A DNA stretch of 39,199 nucleotides from JBLKSS01 sp047607725 (lineage in GTDB: Bacteria > Pseudomonadota > Gammaproteobacteria > Enterobacterales > Enterobacteriaceae), in NCBI RefSeq assembly GCF_047607725.1, contig NZ_JBLKSS010000041.1, forward strand, positions 1-39,199, written 5' to 3'. Position 1 is the stretch's first letter, and every line of letters begins with the position of its first letter. Of this stretch, positions 15,834 through 25,186 are shown one piece after another. Both the position numbers and the translations under genes were made by a program. The notes beneath the pieces were generated by a model that was not told where the DNA came from, searched no databases, and saw only the letters and a list, made by a program, of their open reading frames with translations.

Positions 15834-17285
15834 ATGAAGTTTATCATCAAACTGTTTCCGGAAATCACGATAAAAAGTCAATCCGTGCGGTTGCGCTTTA
15901 TTAAAATTCTCACCAGCAATATCCGCAATATTCTCAAAGAGTGCGATGAGTCGGTGGTAGTGGTACGCCATTGGGATCATATCGAGGTGCGCACCGGTAA
16001 TGAACACCGTCGTCCTCAGGTGGCCGATGCCTTGACCCTCATTCCCGGGATCCATCACATTCTGGCGGTGGAGGAGCGTCCCTGGCAGGATATGCACGAT
16101 ATTTACCGGCAAACGCTGGCGATGTATCGCGACCGCCTGGTGGGCAAAAGCTTTTGCGTGCGGGTAAAACGCCGCGGTACGCACGATTTCACTTCCCAGG
16201 ACGTCGAGCGCTACGTCGGTGGCGGTTTGAACCAGAATGTGGATAACACCCGCGTTAAGCTGACACACCCGGACGAAACGGTACTGCTGGAAATCGATAA
16301 CGATCGGCTACTGCTGATAACCGAGCGCCTCGAAGGCCTTGGCGGTTTCCCTATCGGTACCCAGGAGGATGTGCTGTCGCTGATTTCCGGCGGCTTTGAT
16401 TCCGGCGTCTCCAGCTACATGCTGATGCGCCGCGGCTGCAGGGTGAATTATTGCTTTTTCAATCTTGGCGGCGCGGCGCATGAAATCGGCGTCCGTCAGG
16501 GGGCGTATCATTTATGGCGCCGTTATGGTCTGTCGCATAAAGTCCGCTTTGTGTCCCTCAATTTCGCGCCGGTGGTGAATGAAATTCTGGCAAAGGTGGA
16601 CGATGGCCAGATGGGCGTGGTGCTAAAACGCATGATGGTACGCGCGGCGTCGGCCATGGCCGAGCGCTACGGGATTCAGGCGCTGGTGACCGGCGAGGCG
16701 CTGGGTCAGGTTTCCAGCCAGACGCTGACCAATTTGCGTTTGATCGATAACGCTTCGGACACGCTTATCCTCCGTCCGCTCATCTCCCATGACAAAGAGC
16801 ATATCATCACGCTGGCGCGCCAGATAGGCACGGAAGAATTCGCTAAAACCATGCCGGAATATTGCGGGGTGATTTCCAAAAGTCCGACCGTGCGGGCGGT
16901 GAAAAGTCGCATCGAGCAGGAAGAGGGGCAATTCGATTTCGCCGTGCTGGACGCGGCGGTGGCGCAGGCGCAGGTGCTGGATATCCGCGAGATCGCCGCC
17001 GAGGAGGCCACCGCACCTATCACCGAAGTGGAAACGACCGCCGAATTGGGCAGTGGCGATGTCGTGCTGGATATCCGCTCGCAGGATGAACAGGAAGGCC
17101 GCCCGTTGACGCTGGACAATGTGGCGGTACAGACGTTACCGTTCTATAAATTGGGCAGTCAATTTGGCGATCTGGATCAGAGTAAATCTTATTTGCTTTA
17201 CTGCGATCGCGGGGTGATGAGCCGCTTGCAGGCGCTCTATTTGCGTGAGCAGGGCTTTCATAATGTCAAGGTTTACCGCCCGTAA
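15834..17285 (+). CDS. thiI: tRNA 4-thiouridine synthetase / thiazole sulfur carrier enzyme ThiI
   Basis: 483 aa (E. coli 482). ThiI transfers sulfur from IscS to U8 of tRNA and to ThiS for thiamine thiazole synthesis. Domains in order: N-terminal ferredoxin-like and THUMP region (MKFIIKLFPEITIKS..., GKSFCVRVKRRGTHDFTSQDVERYVGG), a PP-loop pyrophosphatase SGGFDSGVSS beginning at residue 185, Cys344 in PEYCGVISKSP, and a C-terminal rhodanese domain with Cys457 in LLYCDRGVMSRLQ, equivalent to E. coli Cys456. Divergent from the xseB operon. Intact. Confidence 0.98.
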   Translation: MKFIIKLFPEITIKSQSVRLRFIKILTSNIRNILKECDESVVVVRHWDHIEVRTGNEHRRPQVADALTLIPGIHHILAVEERPWQDMHDIYRQTLAMYRDRLVGKSFCVRVKRRGTHDFTSQDVERYVGGGLNQNVDNTRVKLTHPDETVLLEIDNDRLLLITERLEGLGGFPIGTQEDVLSLISGGFDSGVSSYMLMRRGCRVNYCFFNLGGAAHEIGVRQGAYHLWRRYGLSHKVRFVSLNFAPVVNEILAKVDDGQMGVVLKRMMVRAASAMAERYGIQALVTGEALGQVSSQTLTNLRLIDNASDTLILRPLISHDKEHIITLARQIGTEEFAKTMPEYCGVISKSPTVRAVKSRIEQEEGQFDFAVLDAAVAQAQVLDIREIAAEEATAPITEVETTAELGSGDVVLDIRSQDEQEGRPLTLDNVAVQTLPFYKLGSQFGDLDQSKSYLLYCDRGVMSRLQALYLREQGFHNVKVYRP

Positions 17286-17435
17286 ATCCTCGCGGGCGCG
17301 GTGACGCAGAGCGTGCCCGCCCTCATCCCGCCCATCTGGGGCGTGCTTTTCGTTCGTTCAAAGCCACGGCTGCCGCTCAACCTGGCCGCACTCTTGCTCG
17401 ATATGAGCCGCGCCTGCTCCCCAACCTGACCCGTG

Positions 17436-18008
17436 CTAATCCTGATAGCTGTCAATGCCCTGGTGCAGCACCAGCTGTGCCGCTACCTCGGCCGCGAGCG
17501 GACGGCCGCCGGGCAACTCGATGATTTTGAGCGCAAAATCTATAGCCGTCCCCGGCCCTTGGCTGCTGAGGAGCCGATAACGCGCATCATAGACCACCCG
17601 CTGTTCCACCCAGCGTTCGGCGGGGATGCGGTCCTTAAGCGCCGGAAAATCGGTCATATTCGCCTGGCTGAACAGCTGATGGTGCTGCAACACCAATGCC
17701 GGCGCGGCGCAGATCGCCGCCACCAATTTTCCGTCGAGATGCGTGCGGCGCACGCACTCCACCAGCAACGGACTGCACTGGAAGCACTCGGCGCTCTGCA
17801 TGCCACCGGGCAGTACCATGGCGTCATAGGGCTCATCCGCCAGCGCCGCCAGCGGCGCGTCGGCCAGCAGACGTACGCCGAGCGACCCGGTGATGGCCAG
17901 CCCGCCATCGCCGTTGACGCTGGCAGCGCGCACCAGCAGATCGAAGGTGGTGACGGCCTCGGTTTCTTCGCTACCATCTGCCAGACAGAGCAGAATCGTT
18001 TTGTCCAT
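17436..18008 (-). CDS. yajL: DJ-1/PfpI family protein YajL with a 6-residue deletion
   Basis: 190 aa against 196 in E. coli. YajL is a DJ-1-type protein linked to protection of thiols and repair of glycated macromolecules. The nucleophile elbow AAICAAP keeps the catalytic Cys, and GSEETEAVTTFDLLVR keeps the conserved Glu. The stretch GGIKVTT that follows LLVR in E. coli is reduced to one residue before ASV-DG, so about 6 residues, most of an N-terminal beta-strand, are missing in frame. Folding may be impaired. AAGGAGG is well placed for the 18008 start. The ancestral panE frame overlaps this start by about 38 bases. Functional status uncertain. Confidence 0.85.
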   Translation of the reverse strand: MDKTILLCLADGSEETEAVTTFDLLVRAASVNGDGGLAITGSLGVRLLADAPLAALADEPYDAMVLPGGMQSAECFQCSPLLVECVRRTHLDGKLVAAICAAPALVLQHHQLFSQANMTDFPALKDRIPAERWVEQRVVYDARYRLLSSQGPGTAIDFALKIIELPGGRPLAAEVAAQLVLHQGIDSYQD

Positions 18009-18874
18009 AGCTTTCCTCCTTGCGTTTCACCAAATCAAACAGCCGCTGGTTTTCCGGCACGCTCAGCCCGTGCGCGGCGCAGAACATGGCCGTTGATATA
18101 ATCAATTTCCGAATGCCGCTGCGCCTGGACATCCTGCAGCATGGAGGAGACATTATCGGCGGTGCTGCGGATGACCTGACCAACATAGAACAGCAGGCTT
18201 TCATAATGGGTATGGTAGCCCTCGCGGTCCATCACCATCGCCACCTCGCGGCAAATGGCCTCGATTTCCGCCGCATAGCGTTCCAGCTCGCCGTTGTGGC
18301 AATCGTGGATCGCGGTGAGGGGGTTAATCACACAGTTGGCGGCAAGCTTGACCCAACTGGAGGCGGCGATGTTGTTATGCCAGGCGACCTCAGGCAGGGC
18401 GTGGTGCAGCACTTCCGCGATGGCGCTGGCCTGTTGCGCCTGACTATTACCGGGCCCGATGCGGGTCGTGCCGGCATAAACATGGTGGATCTTGGCCTCT
18501 TCGCTGTGGGCGGCATGGGTAGTGGTCCCCATAATCAGCGGCTGGACCAGGACAGGTAATTCCTCACGCGGGCCGAGGCAGTCATGCAGCAGCAGGATGG
18601 CGCAATCGGCCCGCAACTGCGGCAACAGCGCCCGCACCGCCCCAGACACCTGCCAAGCTTTCAGCGTGACCAGCAGTAGATCGCTTGCAGCTAAATGCGC
18701 GGCGTTATTGGCGGGCAGTTGCAAACGGCTTTCCCGCCCTTGCGGACTGATAACGTCCACGGCGCAAACCGATTGCGGCACCCGTAGCCACCCCTGGACG
18801 CTGTGTCCCTGGCGGCTAAGCGCCACCAGCCATAGCTGCCCCAATGCGCCACAACCCAGAACGGTAATTTTCAT
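17971..18874 (-). pseudogene. panE: 2-Dehydropantoate 2-reductase, frameshifted at the C-terminus
   Basis: MKITVLGCGALGQLWLVAL gives the NADPH-binding GxGxxG, followed by DLLLVTLKAWQVS, MGTTTHAA, KLAANCVINPLTAI (catalytic Lys) and HSEIDYINGHVLRRA (catalytic Glu). At about 18068-18082, in a GC-dinucleotide stretch, the frame shifts. The first frame stops at 18035 after AGKPAAV, while the expected tail (AHGLSVPENQRLFDLVKRKEESYG) is read in another frame to 17971. The substrate-binding HNGMG segment reads HDCLG, so the ketopantoate-binding Asn98 is Asp. PanE reduces ketopantoate to pantoate for pantothenate and CoA. Truncation plus this change suggests loss. Confidence 0.85.
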
Positions 18875-19013
18875 TTTCCTTACCCTGTAGCGAAATGATA
18901 GGGCTCCGGCCGCACATCACCCTGGAGCCATAAGTATAGACTTTTCTGCTGTGCCGCAGATTTTTCCGGCGCGCCAGCGCGTAACGTGCCGCGGGGATCC
19001 CGTCTTTTATCTC

Positions 19014-19042
19014 TTTGCCCTTGCGGGTATGATATGGGCAAA
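19014..19042 (+). promoter_or_regulatory. Candidate yajQ -10 element inside a 7-bp inverted repeat
   Basis: TTTGCCC (19014-19020) and GGGCAAA (19036-19042) flank TATGAT (19028-19033), a good -10 hexamer 33 bases before the yajQ ATG. The -35 region is weak. The repeat may be an operator or chance. Confidence 0.35.
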
Positions 19043-19065
19043 TTTTGCCTTGCCGGAGCCACAGT

Positions 19066-19557
19066 ATGCCCTCATTTGATATCGTGTCAGAAATTGATAT
19101 GCAAGAAGTTCGTAATGCGGTGGAGAATGCCAATCGCGAACTGAGCACCCGCTGGGATTTTCGCAATGTCCCGGCCAGCTTTGAGTTAAATGAAAAAAAT
19201 CAGACCATCAAGGCCGCCAGCGAATCGGATTTTCAGGTGAAACAACTGATCGAAATCCTGCGCGAAAAATTGGCCAAGCGCGGCATTGAAGGCGGCGCTA
19301 TCGAATTGCCGGACGAACTGGAGCACAACGGGAAAACCTACAGCGTCGACGCGAAGCTCAAGCAGGGGATCGAAACCGGCCAGGCCAAGAAAATCGTTAA
19401 ACTCATTAAAGACAGCAAGCTGAAAGTGCAGGCGCAGATCCAGGGCGAGCAGGTCCGCGTCACCGGTAAGGCCCGCGACGATCTGCAGCAGGTTATCACG
19501 TTGGTAAAAGGCGGGGAGCTGGGTCAACCCTTCCAGTTCACCAACTTTCGCGATTAA
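19066..19557 (+). CDS. yajQ: Nucleotide-binding protein YajQ
   Basis: 163 aa, the same length as E. coli YajQ. MPSFDIVSEIDMQEVRNAVENA, RWDFRNVPASFELNE, SESDFQVKQLIEILREKLAKRGI, KIVKLIKDSKLKVQAQIQGEQVRVTGKARDDLQ and the terminal LGQPFQFTNFRD are all typical. The family has a double ferredoxin-like fold; E. coli YajQ binds nucleotides and tRNA, and relatives bind cyclic di-GMP. The start at 19066 was preferred over an upstream ATG at 19045 by homology and the CCGGAG site. Divergent from panE, convergent with yajR. Intact. Confidence 0.96.
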   Translation: MPSFDIVSEIDMQEVRNAVENANRELSTRWDFRNVPASFELNEKNQTIKAASESDFQVKQLIEILREKLAKRGIEGGAIELPDELEHNGKTYSVDAKLKQGIETGQAKKIVKLIKDSKLKVQAQIQGEQVRVTGKARDDLQQVITLVKGGELGQPFQFTNFRD

Positions 19558-19757
19558 CGCCCCGACGGTGCCGATCGCTGTGCTGTTCTCGCGCCGTAAG
19601 CAATCTCTGGCCGCTGACGCTTGCCGGTGCGGCGAGAGGGCGCTTGTCGTTTTAACCCCAGGCGACGTTTGCCGATTATGCCGCCAAGACCACGGGTGAG
19701 GGCAGCGCGCCGAGCGGTTTGCGACTGCCGTTGCCTATTTGGGCGGCGACGCCGGCA

Positions 19758-21119
19758 TCAGGCCGCCACCGCCTTTTCCAGCGCCGCGCGGTTGGTTTGT
19801 TTGGTATCCACCTTGACGTAGGCGCTGCGCTCTTCGGGCACCACCACCACTTCGGTTACGCCAGGCTGCGCCTGAAGACGCTGCGCCAATTGACTATCGC
19901 CCGCCGCGCGGCCGGGCAGGGCGATGCGCAGACTGCTGACGTAGGGCGGTTCACGCAGCGTCGCGCTCACCCCCCACCAGGCCAACGCTATCGCCGCCCC
20001 CGCCAGAAACACCAGCCACGCCCCCTGAAGCTGAAACAGAAAACCGCCGAGCGTGCCGCCGAATGCCACTCCGAGAAACTGACTGGTGGAGTGCACGCCC
20101 ATCGCGGTCCCTTTATAGCCGGCCGGCGACTCTTTGCTAATTAACGAAGGTAAGAGGGCTTCCATAACATTGAATGCCAGAAAGAACAGTTGGATACCGG
20201 CGAACATCACCCACAGATGGTTGCCAGCCGCAAGCAATACCAACTCGGCAAACAACAGCAGCGTCACGCAACCGAGGAAGACGCGCTTCATGCGGCGCTT
20301 GACTTCGGCGTAAATGATCGCCGGCACCACCGCGGCAAACGAAACCAGCATGGTGATCAGATACACTTTCCATTGTTCGCTGGGCAAAAAGCCGGCGCGG
20401 GCCATCATGGGCGGTAGGGCGACGAAGCTCGACATCAGCATGGCGTGCAGGCAAAAAATACCCATATTGAGTTTTAGCAATTGTGGATTAGCCAGGACTT
20501 TGCCGACACTGCCGCGCATAATACCCGACTCACGGTTGAGCGTATGGTCGCCGGCGGTGGGCACCACCAATAGGGTAAGCACGACGCCGGCCAGCGCCAG
20601 CGCGGTGATGCCCCAGAACAGGCCGCTAAGTCCGATGGCGTGAGTGACGATCGGGCCCACCACCATGGCGATGGCAAAGGTCACGCCAAAGCTGACGCCG
20701 ATAAACGCCATCGCTTTGGTGCGGTTTTGTTCGCGGGTTAAATCCGACAGCAGCGCCATTACCGCGGCGGCAATGGCGCCGGATCCCTGCAGCGCGCGGC
20801 CGAGGATCACCCCCCAAATGTTGTCGGTCAGCGCGGCGATGGCGCTGCCGAGGGCGAAGACCAGCAAGCCGCCGACGATAAGCGGCTTACGGCCGACGCG
20901 GTCGGAAACCAGGCCGAAGGGGATTTGGAAAATCGCCTGCGCCAACCCGTAAATGCCGATAGCGAGGCCGATGAGCGATTCGCTGGCCCCCTGCAATGCC
21001 ATGCCATAGGTGGTCAATACCGGCAATACCATGAACATACCCAGCATGCGCAATGAGAATACCGTACCCAGGCCCCAGGTGGCCCGCAGCTCCATGCCGG
21101 TCATTTTTGTGTCGTTCAT
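19758..21119 (-). CDS. yajR: Major facilitator superfamily transporter YajR
   Basis: 453 aa (E. coli 454). Starting at MNDTKMTGMELRATWGLGTVFSLRMLGMF, it shows twelve hydrophobic segments with the MFS motif A GLVSDRVGRKPLIVGG near residues 70-85. SDLTREQNRTKAMAFIGVSFG and MEALLPSLISKESPAGYKGTAMG follow. A soluble C-terminal ferredoxin-like YAM domain ends the protein (about residues 385-453, YVSSLRIALPGR...AYVKVDTKQTNR). The substrate is unknown. The start at 21119 has CGAGGT upstream and matches E. coli; the longer frame to 21206 is not needed. Intact. Confidence 0.95.
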   Translation of the reverse strand: MNDTKMTGMELRATWGLGTVFSLRMLGMFMVLPVLTTYGMALQGASESLIGLAIGIYGLAQAIFQIPFGLVSDRVGRKPLIVGGLLVFALGSAIAALTDNIWGVILGRALQGSGAIAAAVMALLSDLTREQNRTKAMAFIGVSFGVTFAIAMVVGPIVTHAIGLSGLFWGITALALAGVVLTLLVVPTAGDHTLNRESGIMRGSVGKVLANPQLLKLNMGIFCLHAMLMSSFVALPPMMARAGFLPSEQWKVYLITMLVSFAAVVPAIIYAEVKRRMKRVFLGCVTLLLFAELVLLAAGNHLWVMFAGIQLFFLAFNVMEALLPSLISKESPAGYKGTAMGVHSTSQFLGVAFGGTLGGFLFQLQGAWLVFLAGAAIALAWWGVSATLREPPYVSSLRIALPGRAAGDSQLAQRLQAQPGVTEVVVVPEERSAYVKVDTKQTNRAALEKAVAA

Positions 21120-21302
21120 CACTACCTCGAAATATCTTACCGGGCCATTGTAATGCCTTAACGCATGACGGGAAATGGAATGATATTTAACAGATGTTAA
21201 CGTCATACGCCTTTGCCCGGCGGGCGTGGCGGCAGCCTGCGCGCGGCACCGACGCGGCCTCGGCGGCCATGGATGACAATGAGGTGAAAAGGGCGGGAAG
21301 AG

Positions 21303-21322
21303 GGCAGGGCCTGTGCCCTGCC
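21303..21322 (-). terminator. Hairpin at the end of the cyo operon
   Basis: GGCAGGGC-CTGT-GCCCTGCC forms a perfect 8-bp stem with a 4-base loop, 22 bases past the cyoE stop. The following T-tract is poor, so efficiency as an intrinsic terminator is uncertain. Confidence 0.5.
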
Positions 21323-21344
21323 GGAAAGATCGTAAGGCGGTGGG

Positions 21345-22235
21345 CTACCAGACGTAGGTGAGCAGACTGGTGGCGGAAGGTACCATAAAGTCTACCGACA
21401 TCATCACGCTGAGCGAGGTGATAGCGACGATCGAAAAGATGAACAGCTTGCGCGCCCAGACCTTATCGTCATTGGCGGATTTATAGCCCTGCAGCGCCAT
21501 ACCCAGCCACCAAACGCTGACCGAGGCGGCAACAATCAGGTATTTGTAGCCGGCATAACCGCTGAGCGTTAACATCAGCGTCGCCACCATAAACCCGATG
21601 ATATATAAGGTAATATGGTGTTTAGTGACCGAAATGCCGCGTTTTACCGGCAAGACCGGAATCGACGCCGCCTGATAATCCTTGAAACGGAAGATGGCGA
21701 TGGCATAGGAATGCGGCATTTGCCACAGGCTGAAGATCAGCAGCAAAATCAGCGCGCCGGTGTCGAACCGGTCGCTGACGGCGCAGTAGCCAATCACCGG
21801 CGGCGCGGCGCCGGACAAGCTGCCGATAAGCGTACCGTAAACGGATTTGCGCTTCATATACAGGCTGTATACGCCGACATAGACGATAAAGCCCATTACC
21901 GCCAGCCACATGGCTAGCGGATTGGCCGCCAGATACAGCAGCGCAAAACCGGCAATACCCAGCACCGTAGCGTAAACCAGACTGGCTTTCAGAGAAATCA
22001 ATCCTCTCACCAGGACCCTGTTTTTGGTCCTTTCCATTTTCCGGTCGATGTCGCGATCGATATAGTTGTTAAACACGCAACCCGAGGCGACCACCAGCGA
22101 TACACCGACCAGCGTGGCGAGAAACAGGGCATAGTCGATCTGGCCCTTTGCTGCCAGCAAAAAGCCCCCGATGACAGAAATTAGATTACCGAAAATAATT
22201 CCTGGTTTTGTTACTTGCAGGTATTGCTTAATCAT
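21345..22235 (-). CDS. cyoE: Protoheme IX farnesyltransferase (heme O synthase)
   Basis: 296 aa, identical to E. coli in length. It attaches a farnesyl group to heme b to make heme O for cytochrome bo3. A UbiA-type membrane prenyltransferase with about nine transmembrane segments. The first Asp-rich motif NNYIDRDIDRKMERTKNR is at about residues 56-73, and RFKDYQAASIPVLPV with KHHITLY forms the second conserved loop. Last gene of cyoABCDE, starting 15 bases after cyoD. Its farnesyl diphosphate donor comes from IspA. Intact. Confidence 0.98.
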   Translation of the reverse strand: MIKQYLQVTKPGIIFGNLISVIGGFLLAAKGQIDYALFLATLVGVSLVVASGCVFNNYIDRDIDRKMERTKNRVLVRGLISLKASLVYATVLGIAGFALLYLAANPLAMWLAVMGFIVYVGVYSLYMKRKSVYGTLIGSLSGAAPPVIGYCAVSDRFDTGALILLLIFSLWQMPHSYAIAIFRFKDYQAASIPVLPVKRGISVTKHHITLYIIGFMVATLMLTLSGYAGYKYLIVAASVSVWWLGMALQGYKSANDDKVWARKLFIFSIVAITSLSVMMSVDFMVPSATSLLTYVW

Positions 22236-22250
22236 TACCGTTGCGCTCTG

Positions 22251-22583
22251 TTAGTAGCCCATCAAGTTGTGATTGAGGTACCACATAATCCACAAGGAGT
22301 CGACCACCAGGATTGCGATGATCATCATCGCAAATACAAAGGCTATCAGGTTCCACTGCTGCTCGGACGACGTATTGAGGTGCAGGAAATACACCAGATG
22401 CACGACAATCTGCACCACGGCGCAAATCACCAGCACCGCTATCAGCGTACTTTCGCTGGCGGAGCCCTGCATCACCATGGCGAACGGAATCACCGTCAGG
22501 ATGATGGAGAGAATAAAACCAATCAAATAGGACTTATGGCTGCCGTGGCTGGCGCCGGTATGCCCTGCGGATGCATGACTCAT
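22251..22583 (-). CDS. cyoD: Cytochrome bo3 ubiquinol oxidase subunit IV
   Basis: 110 aa. The start at 22583 (MSHASAGHTGASHGSHKSYL) overlaps the cyoC stop by one base (TAATG), as expected in this operon; the upstream in-frame Met at 22664 lies within cyoC and was rejected. Three transmembrane segments with FLHLNTSSEQQWNL between the second and third. Subunit IV helps assemble the CuB site of the oxidase. Intact. Confidence 0.97.
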   Translation of the reverse strand: MSHASAGHTGASHGSHKSYLIGFILSIILTVIPFAMVMQGSASESTLIAVLVICAVVQIVVHLVYFLHLNTSSEQQWNLIAFVFAMMIIAILVVDSLWIMWYLNHNLMGY

Positions 22584-23197
22584 TAAAGTGCCCCCATTAA
22601 ATACACCACGGTAAAGACGCAAATCCAGACTACGTCCAGGAAGTGCCAGAACAGGCTCAGGCACTGTAGACGGGTTTGGTTGACCGGGGTCAGACCACGA
22701 CGGGAGACCTGAACCATCATCACCAGGATCCAGATAAGGCCGGAGGTGACGTGCAGACCATGGGTGCCCACCAGCGTGAAGAAGCCGGACAGGAAGGCGC
22801 TGCGATCCGGGCCATAGCCTTCGGCAATCAGGTGATGGAACTCGTACAGCTCCATGCAGATAAAGCCCAGACCGAACAGGAAGGTCAGGCCCAGCCAGAC
22901 GTTGACCCGGCTCTTGTCGCCGCGATACATGGCCAGGATCGCCATGCCGTAGGTGATACTACTGAACAGCAGGAAGAAGGTTTCGACCAGGACAAACGGC
23001 AGCTCGAAAATCTCTTTGCCCGTCGGCCCGCCCGCCACGCTGTTGCTCAGAACGGCGTAGGTGGCGAACAGGGTGGCGAACAAAATACAGTCGCTCATCA
23101 GGTAGATCCAGAAGCCGAATACTTTGTTAGCTCCCGCATCGTGGTGCCCATGCGCGGCATGGGCGGTATCATGATTGGATAGGATCTTAGTTGACAT
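22583..23197 (-). CDS. cyoC: Cytochrome bo3 ubiquinol oxidase subunit III
   Basis: 204 aa with a histidine-rich N-terminus and five transmembrane segments. FGFWIYLMSDCILFATLFATYAVL, GIAILAMY-like segments, GTHGLHVTSGLIWILVM and WHFLDVVWICVFTVVYLMG mark subunit III of heme-copper oxidases. It overlaps the end of cyoB by 11 bases and the cyoD start by one, which implies translational coupling. Intact. Confidence 0.97.
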   Translation of the reverse strand: MSTKILSNHDTAHAAHGHHDAGANKVFGFWIYLMSDCILFATLFATYAVLSNSVAGGPTGKEIFELPFVLVETFFLLFSSITYGMAILAMYRGDKSRVNVWLGLTFLFGLGFICMELYEFHHLIAEGYGPDRSAFLSGFFTLVGTHGLHVTSGLIWILVMMVQVSRRGLTPVNQTRLQCLSLFWHFLDVVWICVFTVVYLMGAL

Positions 23198-25181
23198 TCT
23201 TCACGCCCGCTTCACTGATTTGGTCAAAATGCCGGTTCTCGATACGTTCGACTTCCTCGACTGGCACGTAATAATCCACGTCTTCATTGAAGCTGTGAAC
23301 TATCCAGGTCACGATCATGCCGGCAAACCCGACGATCGCCAGCCACCAGATATGCCAGATCAAGGCAAAGCCAAACACCAGGCTGAAGGCGGCGATAATC
23401 ACGCCGGCGCCGGTGTTTTTCGGCATATGGATCGGCTCATAGGCCAGCGGTTTTTGACAAGAGGTGCCTTCTTCTTTCATCTGCCAGAACACATCGCGCT
23501 GATTGTTCACTTCCGGCACGATGGCGAAGTTATAGAACGGTGGGGGAGAGGAGGTGGCCCACTCCAGAGTACGGCCGCCCCACGGATCGCCCGTTAGGTC
23601 GTGGTTCTTTTCACGATCGCGCCCGCTGACCACAATCTGGATCACCTGGCACAGGATACCCAGCGCGATAAGCGCGGCGCCGGCGGCGGCCACCATCAGC
23701 AGCGGGTGGAAGACGGGGTCGATCTGCTGGCTCAAACGGCGGGTCATCCCCATGAAGCCCAATGCGTACAGCGGCATGAATGCGACATAGAAGCCGATAA
23801 TCCAGAACCAGAAAGCGCGTTTGCCCCAGGTTTCGTTCAGGGTATAGCCGAAAGCTTTCGGGAACCAGTAGGTCATCCCGGCGAAGCAGCCGAAGACCAC
23901 GCCGCCGATGATGACGTTATGGAAGTGGGCAATCAAAAACAGGCTGTTGTGCAGCACGAAGTCGGCGCCGGGCACCGCCAGCAGCACGCCGGTCATCCCG
24001 CCGATGGAGAAGGTGATGACGAAGCCTACGGTCCACAGCATCGCCGAGTTAAACACCACGCGACCCTGATAAATGGTGAACAGCCAGTTGAAAATCTTCA
24101 CCCCGGTCGGGATGGCGATGATCATGGTCATAATGCCGAAGAAGGCGTTGACGTTGGCGCCGGAGCCCATGGTGAAGAAGTGGTGCAGCCAAACGCAGAA
24201 CGACAGCACGGTAATGGCGATGGTCGCCCATACCAGCGAGGTGTAGCCGAACAGGTGTTTTTTCGAAAAAGTGGCCACCACTTCCGAGAACACGCCGAAC
24301 ACCGGCAGCACCAGGATGTACACTTCCGGATGGCCCCAGGCCCAGAACAGGTTCACGTACATCATCATATTGCCGCCCATATCATTGGTGAAGAAATGGG
24401 TACCCAGATAGCGATCCAGGGTCAGCAGTACGATGGTCACGGTTAAAATCGGGAATGCGGTGATAATCAGCACGTTGGTGCACAGCGCGGCCCAGGTGAA
24501 GACCGGCATTTTTATCATCGGCATGCCGGGCGCGCGCATGCGCAAAATGGTGGCGAAGAAGTTAACGCCGGTCAGGGTGGTTCCGATACCGGCTATCTGG
24601 ATACTCCAGATCCAGTAATCGACCCCGACGCCGGCACTGTACTCCTTGCCCGCCAGCGGCGGATAAGCCACCCAGCCGGTTTGGGCGAATTCACCCACGC
24701 CGAGGGACACGTTTATCAGGATGACGCCGACGACGAAGAACCAGAAACTCACGGAGTTCAGGAAAGGAAAGGCAACGTCACGCGCGCCGATTTGTAGCGG
24801 CACCGCCAGGTTCATCAGGCCGACCACGAACGGCGTCGCCATGAAGATTATCATGATAACGCCGTGGGCGGTCACTACCTGATCATAATGATGGGGCGGC
24901 AGAAAGCCCGCTTCGCCCGCCGAGGCCAGCGCCTGCTGCGAACGCATCATGATGGCGTCGGCGAAGCCGCGCAGCAGCATCACGAACGCCACGATCATGT
25001 ACATGATGCCGATTTTCTTATGGTCTACCGAGGTGAACCACTCTTGCCAAAGATATTGCCATTTACCGAAGTAGGTAATGGCGGCCACCAGCCCCAGACC
25101 AATCACAATGATGGCGGCGACGGTTATCATAATGATCGGTTCATGGTACGGAACCGAATCAAGCGTTAATTTTCCGAACAT
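23187..25181 (-). CDS. cyoB: Cytochrome bo3 ubiquinol oxidase subunit I
   Basis: 664 aa (E. coli 663), the catalytic membrane subunit carrying heme b, heme O3 and CuB, which oxidises ubiquinol, reduces oxygen and pumps protons. Ligand and channel motifs are all present: MLLRGFADAIMMRSQ (quinone-site Arg/Asp), TAHGVIMIIFM, WAWGHPEVYILVLPVFG, VWLHHFFTMGSG and LIAHFHNVIIGG. About 15 transmembrane segments. It begins 5 bases after cyoA, with its GAGGAA site inside the cyoA end. Intact. Confidence 0.98.
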   Translation of the reverse strand: MFGKLTLDSVPYHEPIIMITVAAIIVIGLGLVAAITYFGKWQYLWQEWFTSVDHKKIGIMYMIVAFVMLLRGFADAIMMRSQQALASAGEAGFLPPHHYDQVVTAHGVIMIIFMATPFVVGLMNLAVPLQIGARDVAFPFLNSVSFWFFVVGVILINVSLGVGEFAQTGWVAYPPLAGKEYSAGVGVDYWIWSIQIAGIGTTLTGVNFFATILRMRAPGMPMIKMPVFTWAALCTNVLIITAFPILTVTIVLLTLDRYLGTHFFTNDMGGNMMMYVNLFWAWGHPEVYILVLPVFGVFSEVVATFSKKHLFGYTSLVWATIAITVLSFCVWLHHFFTMGSGANVNAFFGIMTMIIAIPTGVKIFNWLFTIYQGRVVFNSAMLWTVGFVITFSIGGMTGVLLAVPGADFVLHNSLFLIAHFHNVIIGGVVFGCFAGMTYWFPKAFGYTLNETWGKRAFWFWIIGFYVAFMPLYALGFMGMTRRLSQQIDPVFHPLLMVAAAGAALIALGILCQVIQIVVSGRDREKNHDLTGDPWGGRTLEWATSSPPPFYNFAIVPEVNNQRDVFWQMKEEGTSCQKPLAYEPIHMPKNTGAGVIIAAFSLVFGFALIWHIWWLAIVGFAGMIVTWIVHSFNEDVDYYVPVEEVERIENRHFDQISEAGVKNVN

Positions 25182-25186
25182 CGTTA

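Noticed and set aside
23601..24446. 281-codon open frame opposite cyoB
   Set aside because: His/Glu/Gly-rich translation typical of the complement of a membrane-protein gene; no start signals.
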